Part shown: piece after piece, positions 24,431 to 35,804 of the stretch
How positions within the stretch are numbered: the first letter of the stretch is position 1
How the letters are laid out: each line of letters starts with the position of its first letter
Made by a program: the position numbers and the translations under genes
The notes under the pieces: model-generated
What the model saw: only the letters and a program-made list of their open reading frames with translations
Told to the model about the DNA's origin: nothing
Databases searched by the model: none
Assembly (NCBI GenBank): GCA_965644295.1
Contig: CBFFRP010000263.1
Location: 372,001 to 436,000 of the forward strand
DNA length: 64,000 bases
DNA from: Paraphysomonas bandaiensis
Taxonomy: Eukaryota > Chrysophyceae
Direction: 5' to 3'

Positions 24431-25778
24431 AGTTTAATACTTATGAGATTTAAGGATGTGGTGAGTTAATGTATATGGTGTGATAGACGTGCTCTCTCTA
24501 TATATACACAGCAGTGATATGAGGGAGATGATAGCTGTTAACAACTATATCCCTTATGTATGAAAATCCCGCTTATCAACACACTAAAACAGAACCAAAA
24601 TCTTCAACGTTCACTTTTCTGTGTTTTTTTTTTTTTTTAACTTCATCTGACTTCCTCTTTTTTCAACCACTTCGTACTTTACGGTATTATACCTATACCA
24701 GTGGTATACCGTATACCTGGGTACGTATGATCACACTCATAGTAGCTCTAGGTACCGTATGTGGATGGTGTACTGCTGTACTATACACCACAGCAGTACA
24801 CTGCATATGTATATATGTATAGGGTTGTCTTGTAGCTCAAGATCTTATCCAATCAAATCGGCTCATTGGTGAACAAAGGATTCTATTGCATATATATACA
24901 TACATATAGAGCACATAAGTAACTGGAATTATATCAGTCATGTATCAAATTGCGTTCTCCTGCCTGTCAACCTGTCAACTGAAAACGGTGTTTAAAACTA
25001 ATGGGTCATTCATCATCAATCCTCGACCATATGATTCTAACGGGGATCCACTGCTCTTATAATTAGGACCCATCTATGGCTCCATATGAACAACAGCATA
25101 GCAATTGATGTCAACAATAGTATCTAATCTAGAGTTTAAATCAACTTTATTGGAGACTGAAGAGTTATTGATGTGTTAAAGACGGCCTATATGAATTGTG
25201 TAGCATACAACACGATACATCATATTCATAGTTACCATTCATAGATATCAATATCCATTTAAAGGAATGTTGATAGAGATTTCACACCTCCATGTTACCA
25301 TAGTGTCACAATTACATACAAGTTGTGGTAGAGATTTATTCTATATCTAGCTATATTTAGTAAAAAGAGAAGTAAGCTATACCCAGCCCCAGATTGGAAA
25401 GAAATAACAAATACAGACTTCCATTGACTCTGTACCTTCTCACAAAATTCTGTTGGTCTCTCATAAATCGTAATTCTATTACTTTCCAAAGCAGTGAGAT
25501 ACATATTGCCGTCACAAACTGTCCACTATTCTTTCTAATGAAAGCGAAACAAGCCCTTGTGTTCCTGTGAAAAGAGCATCACGCACGTTTTCCAGTAGTT
25601 GAATGTGTCTAGCAATGATCACAAGCCAATATTGTACTCGACAGTAACTACGATATAATTACAGAAAATTTACTCTTCGCACTACAACTACATTGATGTT
25701 TGATAGAGCTTAAATACCACCACAAAATTCACTGCCACAACAATCACATACAAATACATGCAGTAAATTCTAGCTTTG
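24431..25778. other. Intergenic stretch
   Basis: It contains a T-rich run (24627-24639) and microsatellite-like TATAC repeats but no supported gene. Open frames here are short and motif-free. Confidence 0.5.
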
Positions 25779-26990
25779 TCATCCTTTTGGAACAACTTTT
25801 TTTCCCCTTCCCACAGTAGACCCCTTCTTACTGGTAGATACTCCCTGGCCAGCAGGAGCAATAGGAGCACCTCCCTTTCCGGAAAGCTTTTTAGGAGAAC
25901 GACTCTTGTCCGAGGTTGCGGCAGTAGTCGCAGGCTTGGTAGTTTCCTTAGGAATAGACACCGCAGTACCATCATTCGCAGATGAATCCGGTCCCGAAGT
26001 ACTCGTTACTGCATCTGTAGCACCCGATGAAGAAGCTACATTTCCGGGTTGGGAAGTAGATGGATTGGCACTTGAAGTCGTTGTAGCTTCTCTTTCCGGC
26101 TGATCCTGTGAAACTGCAGGCGTGATCTTCACGTACGGCAGTCCGTCTAGGTTTAACTCAATCGGGCACGACACTTCCATGTCTTCAAACTCATCTCCAG
26201 ATAATTTTTCGAAAGTACACATGCGCTCTGTATGCACTCCAGCACTATTTTCTGATGTCGCTACTGTGCTTTCTGCTGCAGCAGTGTCAGCACCTTCTAC
26301 AGTGGCTGACGGAACTGTAGTGTCCGGATTTTCTTGTCGTGGGGAATTAAAAACAGGCCACGGAATAGCATCTTTCTTGATAAATAGTCGCGCCAAAATA
26401 AATTCTGAGGTAGCTTTGTAGAGGTCCGCTCCATCGAGCTTCTTGTTTTTCTTTTTCGTCAACAGTTCTCTGACACCTTGTGCCTTCGATTCCACTTCGA
26501 AATAAAGTTGCGCCATGTTTAGAAATATAGTTCTGTAGTACTCGTCTTTTTCCATGTTGCGACATGTAACTATCAAAACTCTCGCAGCACGGTCTTCATA
26601 TATAGTGAATTCGATTCTGTCTCGCGTTCTCCAGTACGACTTTTCACCTTTATATATTTGCGATCTTTCGCGTGGAGAATACAATTCTTCGAATGTTAAA
26701 GGCTGTGGACCAGATGTGAAGTGCGCCTGTACAGATTCTGGGGTGGAGTGCATCAAGTAATGAAAACTTTTGTATTCTGCCATCGTGAAGATATGTCCCT
26801 ATGTAACTACTACCAATACAGCAAATGCGATTTATTAAAAATAAAAAGCCCAGTTCAGGACCATACAGTGCATACAAAGCGCTGCTGTTTACAATAGCAA
26901 TCTCACCTTGCTAGCGATATTCATTGCATCCATGTCATCTATATTATTGATGTATGTGCAGTGAGGTAGGCGTGATGATGCGGCATCCAT
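25779..26990 (-). CDS. Orphan two-exon protein with Ser/Thr/Ala-rich tail
   Basis: Exon 1 (26990-26907, 28 codons) and exon 2 (26798-25779) join in frame through GTGAGA and CATAG into 367 residues. I chose the upstream ATG because the intron boundaries keep the frame; the ATG at 26783 is an alternative start if exon 1 is wrong. Residues about 35-165 look folded (for example LTFEELYSPRERSQIYKGEK and RVLIVTCRNMEKDEYYRTIF). The rest is a low-complexity Ser/Thr/Ala/Pro tail ending in a basic stretch (KKGSTVGRGKKVVPKG). I do not recognise the family. The gene is head to head with the histidine kinase gene. Confidence 0.6.
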
Positions 26991-27357
26991 GATTATGACA
27001 CACAGGAGCAGTAACCGTCTCCACTGTAGTCCTATGAATACGGTTGCGTATTCGCTACGTAGTTTCACTTTGTGGACTGATAGTTTGTTTTACCAATGGT
27101 TATCTAATACTCGTATTTGATTGGATATTCTGTTTTCTTCCAACTCGTATTTTTTTTCTAATGCAGTACGATGACATCCGTTTGAGTGACGAGCCATATG
27201 CACGCTGAGCGTATATGGTATAATGAAGTGGATCATATTGCATCGTGAGAGAGTTATGTATAGGGGAACAAGGGTATCTTTACACCAGTTGCTTTATTGT
27301 CGATCCCTCTGACATACGTGTGCCGACATTATCATCTAATTGAGTGGATTGATCAAT
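26991..27357. promoter_or_regulatory. Probable short bidirectional promoter region
   Basis: Only 367 bp separate the ATGs of the diverging orphan and histidine kinase genes. No clear TATA run is seen here, unlike the other divergent regions. The role is inferred from position. Confidence 0.4.
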
Positions 27358-29803
27358 ATGGCCAGAATCTTTAACCTTAATGATGATACGATGCGATGGA
27401 GTTCTTACTCATGTGAGATATTTCTTGCATTAACAGTTATTTTCAGTTGTTGCTGTTATTTGCCAATGATTTTCAACAATAGATTAAAAGATGACAATCA
27501 TCAGTTCAACTCGTCTGTAGAGGAACACTGGGCGCTATATCGACTAACTCTCGTTGTTGCAATGTCCACATCAATACCCATGTCACTGGACACCATTTTG
27601 GATTATAATCTTACTCTCAGGAGCTTACTTCCTCGATGGTGCTTTGTTATTTCTCTCACTATCCCAAATATCGTGTCTTTCATTGTAATGAACTCCACCA
27701 ACCCGTCATATCGTGCAATTCTTGCTTGCAGTGTAGGAATGCGCGAAATTCTACTGAGAGGCGCGCTACTCACTTACCTTCTTCATGAAAAATGCACGAA
27801 AGAGAGTTACCGTGCGATAACATGCGCCGCAGTTTTGAGTACATTCGCTGTTCAATCATATGTATGGACAGGCTTCATGGATGGTGACTTCATTTCGATA
27901 TGGACAATATTTGCAAACTGTATTGATGGTGTTGCCACTGCGATTGTTATTTATCTACTTGTTCAGCAGCTTCTTGAGTGTAGATTTTCAGAGCACCCAT
28001 GTATATATCGAAGCATGTATGTTGCATTATACATCTTAAACTACCTCGTCAAATCGCTTGTTGTTGCCTCCGCTACCTCCACCGCATCTGTATCATACCT
28101 AGGAGTGTCGGACATATTTATATGTGTGCTTGCCACAACAATTCCCGGGCGACAGGCAAGGAATGAGAAGTGTGTTGCTGAGGTGAGAGTAGCTGTTATA
28201 TTGGCAGTGTGATTGTTGTGAACACGTTTATTCAGGGTATGGTGAACGCCAAGCGTGATCTTCTGAACTACATATCTCATGAGATCCGCACTCCACTCAA
28301 TGCGATATATATTGGGGTGCAGCTACTAGCAAAAGAGCTTCATGCGAACTCGTGTTGTGGAGACAATAGCAAGAACATCCTTGATGACATAGATTCATCT
28401 TGCCAGATGGTAATCGATATATTGAATGAGTTTCTCATGGTGAATCGCATTGAGGTTGGAAGCTTGGCACTGGACATTAAGAGAGTGTCAGTTATTTCAC
28501 TCATTGATTCAGTTGCATCTACATTTGACAAGCAGGTGCGTTAAGCTCCGTTAAATGAATGTGATGTATTGAATTTTGTTTAGGCGGACCAACAAGGATT
28601 AAAATATACGTTCAATGGCGACACTCATATTGATCCCGAATTGCTGAGTCTACGCGTCGGAGTTGATGTAGACATTGCAAAGATCCGTCACGTCCTTCGC
28701 AACCTTATATCCAATGCGTTGAGATTCACTCCCGCGGGCGGTCGTGTTGACGTGTACGCTCTCTTGAAGAAGAAATCATCCTCATATGTGCCACTTTGTG
28801 ACCTATTTTCTACTGAAGATGACTTCATAAAAAATCGAAAGCCTGTGCATAGAGAGAAATCTGACCTGCAGGACTATGTGCTACGCGTGGAAGTTCGCGA
28901 CAGTGGGTCCGGAATCAATGAGGTAGGTAAAAGTCTTGATGATCTGACAGATTATTGTTTACTGTCATTTCTCTTCTGTGTAGAAGGACAAAACACGATT
29001 ATTCCAAGAAGTGTCCAGCTTTGGCTCGTCCCACCTACACAATGGAGGTGGGGCGGGGCTGGGTATGTGGGGTGAGTATGGATTCTGGTATATTCACATT
29101 CTTAACATAGATATACGTATGTGTAGTATCTAAACGAATTGTAGATCTTCATAACGGTCGCATGGGTGTTGAGTCTGAGATTAACAAAGGCTCAACATTT
29201 TTTATAGAGTTGAACATTTCTTGTTCGTCGTCTACTTGTACGACACAATCTAATGCTGACGACGAAGAATCATGTCTTCATTCGAAAAGATCAGAGGATT
29301 ATGCTGAGCATGCGGCTCTACTAAGCCCTCCATTTGAACAAGGAACAAATCGTATCGGTCCTGTCTTAGTGGTTGATGACTCTGCGGTAAGTCGAAAGAT
29401 GGTTTGTCGTCTCTTAGGGAATCGGGTGGCTAGGACAGATCAAGCAGAGAATGGACAAGTAGCGGTAAGCAAGGTGCAGGAGTCAATGGATGGCAAAAGC
29501 CCGTACAGTTTGATTTTTATGGACGCCACTATGCCGGAGATGGGAGGAATTGAAGCAGTTACCCTGATTAGGAGAATGGGGTACGCAGGAGTCATTGTCT
29601 TTTTGACCGGAAATTCGACTTCTGAGGATCGTGAAAAGTTCTTGGCTGCTGGTGCTAATGATGTCATCATTAAACCATGCACTTTAAAAGACATTCTGGA
29701 TGTTGTGTCTACAGATAACGGTACAGATAATGTGCCACGTCAGCATAAACTACAAAGCTGCGTCCATTTGTCAAAGGAGCTTCACCAAATTGAAAATGGC
29801 TAA
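27358..29803 (+). CDS. Membrane-bound hybrid histidine kinase (HisKA, HATPase, receiver)
   Basis: Five exons (27358-28182, 28236-28535, 28584-28922, 28984-29071, 29127-29803) give 742 residues. The first 275 residues hold about six hydrophobic segments with no recognised sensor fold. The H box is NYISHEIRTPLN with His290. The N box is HVLRNLISNALRFTP, G1 is DSGSGI, F is LFQEVSSF and G2 is GAGLGM. The receiver has the acidic pair Asp601-Asp602, phospho-acceptor Asp650 (FMDATMPEMGG), the Thr in VIVFLTG and the Lys in IIKPC, so all catalytic residues are intact. A hybrid kinase autophosphorylates on His, passes the phosphate to its receiver Asp and then to a phosphotransfer protein. No such partner lies in this window. 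The first ATG is at 27358; the open frame upstream starts at a TTG. Confidence 0.93.
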
Positions 29804-31289
29804 TTGGTGTCATATATATATACTACCACGTTTTTTAAACTCTGAGCCTCAGAAATTGTGACATGTCGCAGGCCTATATATATTATCTAAACATTTAACG
29901 TATACCCTTGTGTTGAGAGCACAACCACAGTGGTATATTCATCTTATCACTATTTTCTACATTTCTTGCATTCATTTGGATACAACTGGTAATGTCCCAA
30001 TCGCTACATGTTGTATTTGTTTTATTTACTTTTCATTTAAGTCATTCATATCTAAAACCTCTTAGTTTTATTTTTTTTATTTAAAAGTTTAATGAAATTA
30101 TGCTTCAAGCCAAGGCTGGGGAACGATATATACTGTAATATGTAATAGTATTGTCAGGCTGTTCCTATCAATAACATCGCAATACTTTTCTTACCTATCG
30201 AACAAGCCTATTGCAATATATGATAAGTATCATTAATCAATAGCTAAATAAATGCTTATATTCCACTTTCAGTAAAACGACACTTGTGGCTCAAAGTATT
30301 TTATAATCCATTATATGTGTTAATAGAGGAGATTCACATGAATGGTGATTTCGGAATCCATTGCACCCATTCATATCTTAGTCACTCTATTGGGTGCTAC
30401 AAAGCATATCACCCAGAACAATTTTAAATGCTGCTAATAATTTCTTATTATGTACCCCATTTTGCATATTTCATAATAAGCAATGAACTGCAATGTTAGT
30501 TATATATCACTACAACAAAATTAAATATATATTGTTACAGGGCTAGGGAACAATATACTGCAATAATATATTGCTAGAGCAATATTTAAATCGACCCAAC
30601 AACAACACTGTTGCAATATATTGACAATGTATTGCATTATGGTATCATTATGCATTATTTAAACTCCTTCGTACAACATATAACTGTTATATGTTGTAAA
30701 ATATGCATCCGGCTACAAGTGTCTATTAGCTTTCAGCTTTTAGAAACAATATTAAGTGTAGTAGGATACATACTTTTGCGCAGAACTGAGATAATAACTC
30801 TAGCTGCACCCAACAGGCGCTCACATGTACTTGAAGCACATTTCTCAAGTCGTACACAAGGGTGGTGATATCGGAATTCTGTCGAGCAGTAGGAATCATA
30901 TCAGTCACTACATCCTGTGACCTTTAATTCTTGATACAGGATCTTTATACACAATCGCTTGAGCAGAACCTCAAAGATAGAGGGTCATCGTGTGACATTA
31001 ATATTTTCTGGTGGCATCGCAATTCAATATATTGTGTTCTAGCCCTGTATTGCTAGTTATCTAAACCATTCGTAACAGTGTATATGACATCTTTTTCTGT
31101 GGAATTCTACAAATATGCTAATTACTCTATAAACACCTCTTGGAATACAAGTAATTATTCATTAGAAAACGCAGCAAAAATTCAAGATACAGTAATGCAG
31201 TGATCGATATCGAATGCGAACAGACAAGGACAATTTACACGACCAGCACAGCGAAATATATCAGCGTTATAAGCATATTGTAGTATCAC
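29804..31289. other. Intergenic stretch with a hAT-type MITE and related fragments
   Basis: The complete MITE is at 30538-31047. A related sequence, AAGGCTGGGGAACGATATA, lies near 30111 and could be a decayed copy of its terminus. No host gene is seen. Confidence 0.55.
30538..31047. mobile_element. hAT-type MITE with near-perfect 8-bp target duplication
   Basis: The left end reads CAGGGCTAGGGAACAATATA and the right end is the reverse complement of CAGGGCTAGAACACAATATA. Flanks are TATTGTTA (30530-30537) and TATTGCTA (31048-31055), matching at 7 of 8 positions, as expected of a hAT target duplication. The 510-bp interior has no transposase frame, so the element is non-autonomous. Its interior also holds repeated TATTGCA/TGCAATA motifs. 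Confidence 0.8.
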
Positions 31290-31813
31290 TCACGAAGATC
31301 CTTTCATAATATCAAAAGCACATCGCTTAGAATAGAGTAATTCTAAAAGACTCTCCAACTCTGATCCAAGCTTGTTCATGTCCTCTTGGTGTTGTTGTTG
31401 CAACTGCTGTGCATTTTTTTCTTTGCTGGATAATTCTAACTGGATATTAGATTTAGCAAGAGTTTCACGAGCAAGTTCTTCTCTTAAAGTAGATAATACA
31501 GCCTCTCTTGCTGCTTCTTCCTTTATAATAATCTCATATATATATATATATATATATATGTACGTATACATACATACCGAACGTAATCGTAAATTTTCAT
31601 TTTGTATAAAAGATTTTTCTTCATGTAGTTTCAGTATAGCATCATCTGTAATGATATGAATGAAATCATGTGTATATATAGTGGGCTTCTACCTTTATAA
31701 CGACTTGATACTTTTAACTGCATGATTTTCGTTTCAACTGCACTAATATCTTGTTGTTGTTTACCGTATGTACGTACAAGATCTGTTAAACGATATTCTT
31801 TATCTTGATTCAT
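31290..31813 (-). CDS. Small coiled-coil protein of unknown function
   Basis: Three exons (31813-31693, 31645-31578, 31532-31290) give 143 residues, almost all helical and charged (ETKIMQLKV, DAILKLHEEKSFIQNENLRL, then LREELARETLAKSNIQLELS). The second intron ends in a (TA)n run and its acceptor (ATGAG or a nearby AAAG) is uncertain. The stop TGA lies inside a good donor sequence (GTGAGT at 31294-31289), so the protein may continue into exons I could not find; a MITE now lies about 240 bp downstream. It is head to head with the beta-helix gene. I do not recognise the family. Confidence 0.6.
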
Positions 31814-32317
31814 TTGATTATATATGAGTATATTGGTGATATATCCCTCTATATGTGCCTATATATACCTATAGATGACTATGTATGTATATATGACTAT
31901 ATACTCATACATTAGATCTCAATACCCCCCTCTGAGCATACGTGAATATATATGTATGGGTTTATATGAGTGATGTATGTATGTATGTATATGTGAAGTG
32001 GACTTGAATTACACTTCACTCACTTCGTTGTGATACTCTGGTGTGTATGTTCTATCTACTCATAGGACATCAACATATAGCAGTATGGATATCACCACAA
32101 GATATCACAATCTACCACAGAGATCGTACGTATACGGCTACATATACGGCTACATATGTATATCATACGGCTGTCTGAGTATACACACATCGTGTATGGT
32201 ATATGGACAGTCACGCATATGGAGGGCCACATAGCTAGAACAACATAAACATAAGAACTTAATACATAAGACTCTACCATATATTTACATGATCTGTTAA
32301 CAGATGTTATACGGGTG
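31814..32317. promoter_or_regulatory. Probable bidirectional promoter region with (TA)n and GTAT tracts
   Basis: The 504-bp interval between diverging ATGs is filled with TATATATA and GTATGTATGTAT runs, as in the other divergent intervals. The promoter role is inferred. Confidence 0.5.
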
Positions 32318-33607
32318 ATGTCACCCAATACAATAGTCACTTGGCCATCTTCTACATACACATCCTTTGAGGATGCTGTGATATCTGCTGCATCGAATGG
32401 AGTGGGAATTATTGAGGTGCTATCAGGAGTGTGTTTAGATAAAACGATTGTATTAAAGGACAAAATACAGAGGGTGATTATACGAGGGGTGTCAATAGAT
32501 GGATCAAAGCCTTTGATTGAGAGTTCTGGACACTGTATATTTCAAGTGTGTGGTAAGGGATCATGCTTGACACTTGAGAATCTACAGTTGCATCACACTG
32601 CATACTCGAGTGAGAAAAGTGAAGTCGGTGGAGCTGTTTTTCTTCTCGGTGATTCTAATGGAACGATTGAGAGATGTCATATCACAAGCAATTATGGATT
32701 TGGCATTTGGATTGTTCAGCGAGCATCTTGCACGTTAGTAGATACTACCATATGCAGTACATCACGTTCGGGTTGCGTGGCATTCGGGAAATCTTCGCTC
32801 ACTTTGAACATGTGCACTGTTCGTGACTGCTGCCAGCATGGGTTGTGTCTCCGCGGTCGTTGCTCTCTATTTATGACTGATACCAAAGTAACAGGGAGTG
32901 GCGTACGGGCTATATACGGATATGACAGTGCCCGCATTGTTCTTGACCGTTGCTCAGTGGGATACACAAAGAGTGCTTGTCATGCTGCTGTGGAAGTTAG
33001 ATGCAGCCATGCGACACAGGAGGGAGCCAACTGTACTTCAAATTTAAGAGGCGGACGGAAAGAAAGAGATATGGGTAGAGTATCATCCTTGATAGCTCAA
33101 TCTGTTTGTTTTGAGAATAATGTTGGTCTAGACATACAATATAGCACTCCGGATATTCGGATAGTATCTTGCTACACCTATTGTAGTATTCGACGTCAAT
33201 ATATTTTGTTGCATTTTGAAAGTAGTCCACATAGGAGTGCGTACATAAGTGATCTATACCCTCGCCGTATGGAGTTTATATTGGATGAGAACTCGGATAG
33301 TATTTCGAACGGGAAAGTCGAAGAAGGTAAAACAGAGAAGGTGCAGTGGGATTACCACCGAGATGATGATCAGTGGGTACCCTACGAATCCAGTATCAGT
33401 GAGGTTTTGTGCACACAATATGACTTGTGGTTAAGTCGTCGATCACTCTTAGCCGTAGCACGGAATGATTTAGTTGATTCTAGCACAAGTTCCTTTTGTC
33501 TTCCCCCTCCTTTTCAGAGATATAGTATTGATTTTGATAGAATGCAACAAACGAATACCGACACCTTTTTTGTACGTTCTATTAGACGCGTCTCTAAACC
33601 TGTGTAA
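32318..33607 (+). CDS. Right-handed parallel beta-helix (pectin-lyase-fold) protein
   Basis: A single exon encodes 429 residues. ATG at 32318 is the first methionine; the frame just upstream starts at a GTG. It opens TWPSSTYTSFEDAVISAASN followed by GVGIIEVLSGVCLDKTIVLK. This is the usual entry into a beta-helix, where a periodic-region start is followed by 'i.v..G.y.e.i.i...'. About eight rungs follow, including GGAVFLLGDSNGTIERCHIT, GFGIWIVQRASCTLVDTTIC and GVRAIYGYDSARIVLDRCSV. There is no signal peptide or membrane segment, so it is probably intracellular, like the beta-helix parts of FBXO11 or SHCBP1. No F-box or other partner domain is visible. The last 130 residues are not recognised. 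Confidence 0.75.
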   Translation: MSPNTIVTWPSSTYTSFEDAVISAASNGVGIIEVLSGVCLDKTIVLKDKIQRVIIRGVSIDGSKPLIESSGHCIFQVCGKGSCLTLENLQLHHTAYSSEKSEVGGAVFLLGDSNGTIERCHITSNYGFGIWIVQRASCTLVDTTICSTSRSGCVAFGKSSLTLNMCTVRDCCQHGLCLRGRCSLFMTDTKVTGSGVRAIYGYDSARIVLDRCSVGYTKSACHAAVEVRCSHATQEGANCTSNLRGGRKERDMGRVSSLIAQSVCFENNVGLDIQYSTPDIRIVSCYTYCSIRRQYILLHFESSPHRSAYISDLYPRRMEFILDENSDSISNGKVEEGKTEKVQWDYHRDDDQWVPYESSISEVLCTQYDLWLSRRSLLAVARNDLVDSSTSSFCLPPPFQRYSIDFDRMQQTNTDTFFVRSIRRVSKPV

Positions 33608-34189
33608 CGTGACAAGTTAGTATTAATAGTTGCATGTAAGTATGTAATATATAAATATATATTTGAAAGCTATCATACTTCGTCCTATAAAGTACTGACA
33701 TGCATTGGGTTTCAGTACTGCCGAGAAATATACATTTGTAGTGAACTTTTTTGTCGTGGTTCTCATGAACACAAATAATTACCAAAGAGATTTCCATTGT
33801 CGTGGTAAAAACATAGTCTTTCCATTGAACCCATCTGGACATATAAAATAGTGCTATAAATGCATGTGTGTCATTCCTGTTACTACTGCATGGTCCACTG
33901 GTATGGTAGTGTCGTCAGAGACTATTTAAACCAGGACTAGAGAACAATGTATTTGAAATTTTTAACATTACTGGGACTAGAAAAGCATTTTATAATCCTG
34001 TAGTTTATAATCAAAATTGATATTGCTGGTTTCGCCTTATACAATTATGAGTAAAAGAACCGAATCCGCAAAAGTTGGTTTGTCGTTGTTGTATGTAAAT
34101 TCGAAATAATATATCACAACACAAAGATACTCATTTAAAATAATGACTAGAGACTAGTGTTGATGACATTTCGTCTGCCATATCAGTAG
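33608..34189. other. Intergenic stretch between convergent genes
   Basis: No gene is seen. The sequence CCAGGACTAGAGAACAATGTA near 33931 resembles the terminus of the hAT-type MITE at 30538 and may be a decayed fragment. Confidence 0.45.
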
Positions 34190-35137
34190 TTACTCAATAT
34201 CAGCGAGAGAGTTGAGTGTATCCACCCATGCTTTCATCTCCACTTCATTCTCAGCTCGGCAAACCAAAGGATACGGCATCGCATGTACGGTGAACTCATT
34301 ATGAGGGTTCTCTCCATCCGAAGTGGTCACGTAAAAAGCGTTGAGTTTCACAACTCCTTTAGGAGCTGCGCCGTTGATGAAAGCTTGTTCGTTTTCATAA
34401 TACTTGATGTCGTCCTGCAAGACAGCATATCGCCTCTTCCAGTTACCAGCTGCGCCCGATTTATTGCCACCAAGCTTCTCAAGATATCCGGTCTTTACCA
34501 CCGTACCGGGCTTGATGCGCGCAGTAATATCAATGGTACGGCTACGGTTTGGTCTGACAAAATAACACTCATAATTACTACAGAATATGAAATAGATTAG
34601 AATAGCAATCACCTTTCATCACTGGTATTAGCATGTACACGTAGAAACGCGTATAGTTGGCTCTGAACGCCAGGAGACATCGCAACATTATCCAGAAAGT
34701 CTTGAAACCATGCGTTCAGTGCAATCTTCCTGCGCTCCAATTGCTCCGCACTCATCTTTCCAACCTGTATGCAGCGTTATTATATCACTCGCTGAAAATA
34801 TTTGATTACGGCAAGTATATAATACCGTAACAGATTTTGAAGGAAACTCGTTCGTTAAACTACCAGCGTGTTCCGCAACAGCCTGGTAAAAGAATCGAAA
34901 CTCGCTGTATCTCTTCCTCACCTCCCAAATAATGTTATCTTTCTTTACCTAAGAATATATTTATTATACAATTCATATATAATTCTATTAATATACTTCA
35001 ATAATAAAATTAGCATAACTACCACCATCAGCTTCCTCATAGCCTGTAATGCTTACTTCTAGACCATGTTGCTTAACAACAGGTATGATTGATTGAACAG
35101 ATGTAGATTTATGTAAAACAGATTTTCTTGCATTCAT
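34190..35137 (-). CDS. PX-PH phosphoinositide-binding adaptor protein
   Basis: Four exons (35137-34997, 34948-34826, 34764-34613, 34553-34190) give 259 residues. Residues about 25-145 form a PX domain: VSITGYEEADGGSYANFIIE, then WEVRKRYSEFRFFYQAV with the conserved R(Y)SEF phosphoinositide-binding motif, and later LNAWFQDFLDNVAMSPGVQS. After a short linker, residues about 160-255 form a PH domain: TVVKTGYLEKLGG, WKRRYAVLQDDIKYYE, and the closing helix with the conserved Trp in EVEMKAWVDTLNSLAD. Such proteins bind PI3P or other phosphoinositides on endosomal membranes. There is no BAR domain or membrane segment. It is head to head with the basic-protein gene. Confidence 0.88.
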
Positions 35138-35804
35138 TATTTTATAATAATAGAAATTGAATTAATTAAAAGAGATTTTATATGATGGTGTTATGATAAG
35201 ATTGTATGATATGGATGAGATATGGATGTATGTATATATATGATATGAGACACTGCTGCTGTGTGTCAACATATACATACATGCGTACATATATGTATGT
35301 ATACTGTATCTAGATGTATGTATATATGTATAGTATACAACACACTCTGCTGCTGATGTTGCTATATGCAAATACAAAAATACATCACAAAATAGTAGGA
35401 TTTTATACACTAGCGATAGGATAAAATAATACTAAAAATAAGTGATTTTGTAGATTAGAATGCAAAATATGGGATTTTATAGTATACGGTTCAAAATATG
35501 GAGAATTGAAACGTTACTTCACTGGTTTCTATATGTATGTATATATATATATATGTACATGTACATACATACATATAGAGGCTCTTGTCCACATCATGAG
35601 CATATTTAAGGCTTTCAATATGATGAATATAACAATCAACTGTGAATAGTTTTATATAGATTGATAATGTATATAACTCATACTGTATTACTCTGATCAT
35701 ATATCTACTAGAGATAAGCGGCTGTTAGATATCTGCTTGACTATATATATATATGTATATACACATCATTCTACACGTTATCAATCCATATATATATTAA
35801 TATA
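35138..35804. promoter_or_regulatory. Probable bidirectional promoter region rich in TATA and GTAT repeats
   Basis: The 667-bp region between diverging ATGs is filled with TATATATA (for example about 35534-35552) and ATGTATGTAT tracts. No gene is seen. The role is inferred. Confidence 0.5.

Noticed and set aside
24836-24900. tRNA-like stretch starting GTCTTGTAGCTCA
   Set aside because: It looks like a box A at first sight, but no acceptor stem, anticodon stem or T-arm could be folded.
35138-35804. CRISPR-like or satellite array in the ATGTATGTAT/TATATATA regions
   Set aside because: These are simple microsatellites without regular spacer-repeat structure, and the genome is eukaryotic.
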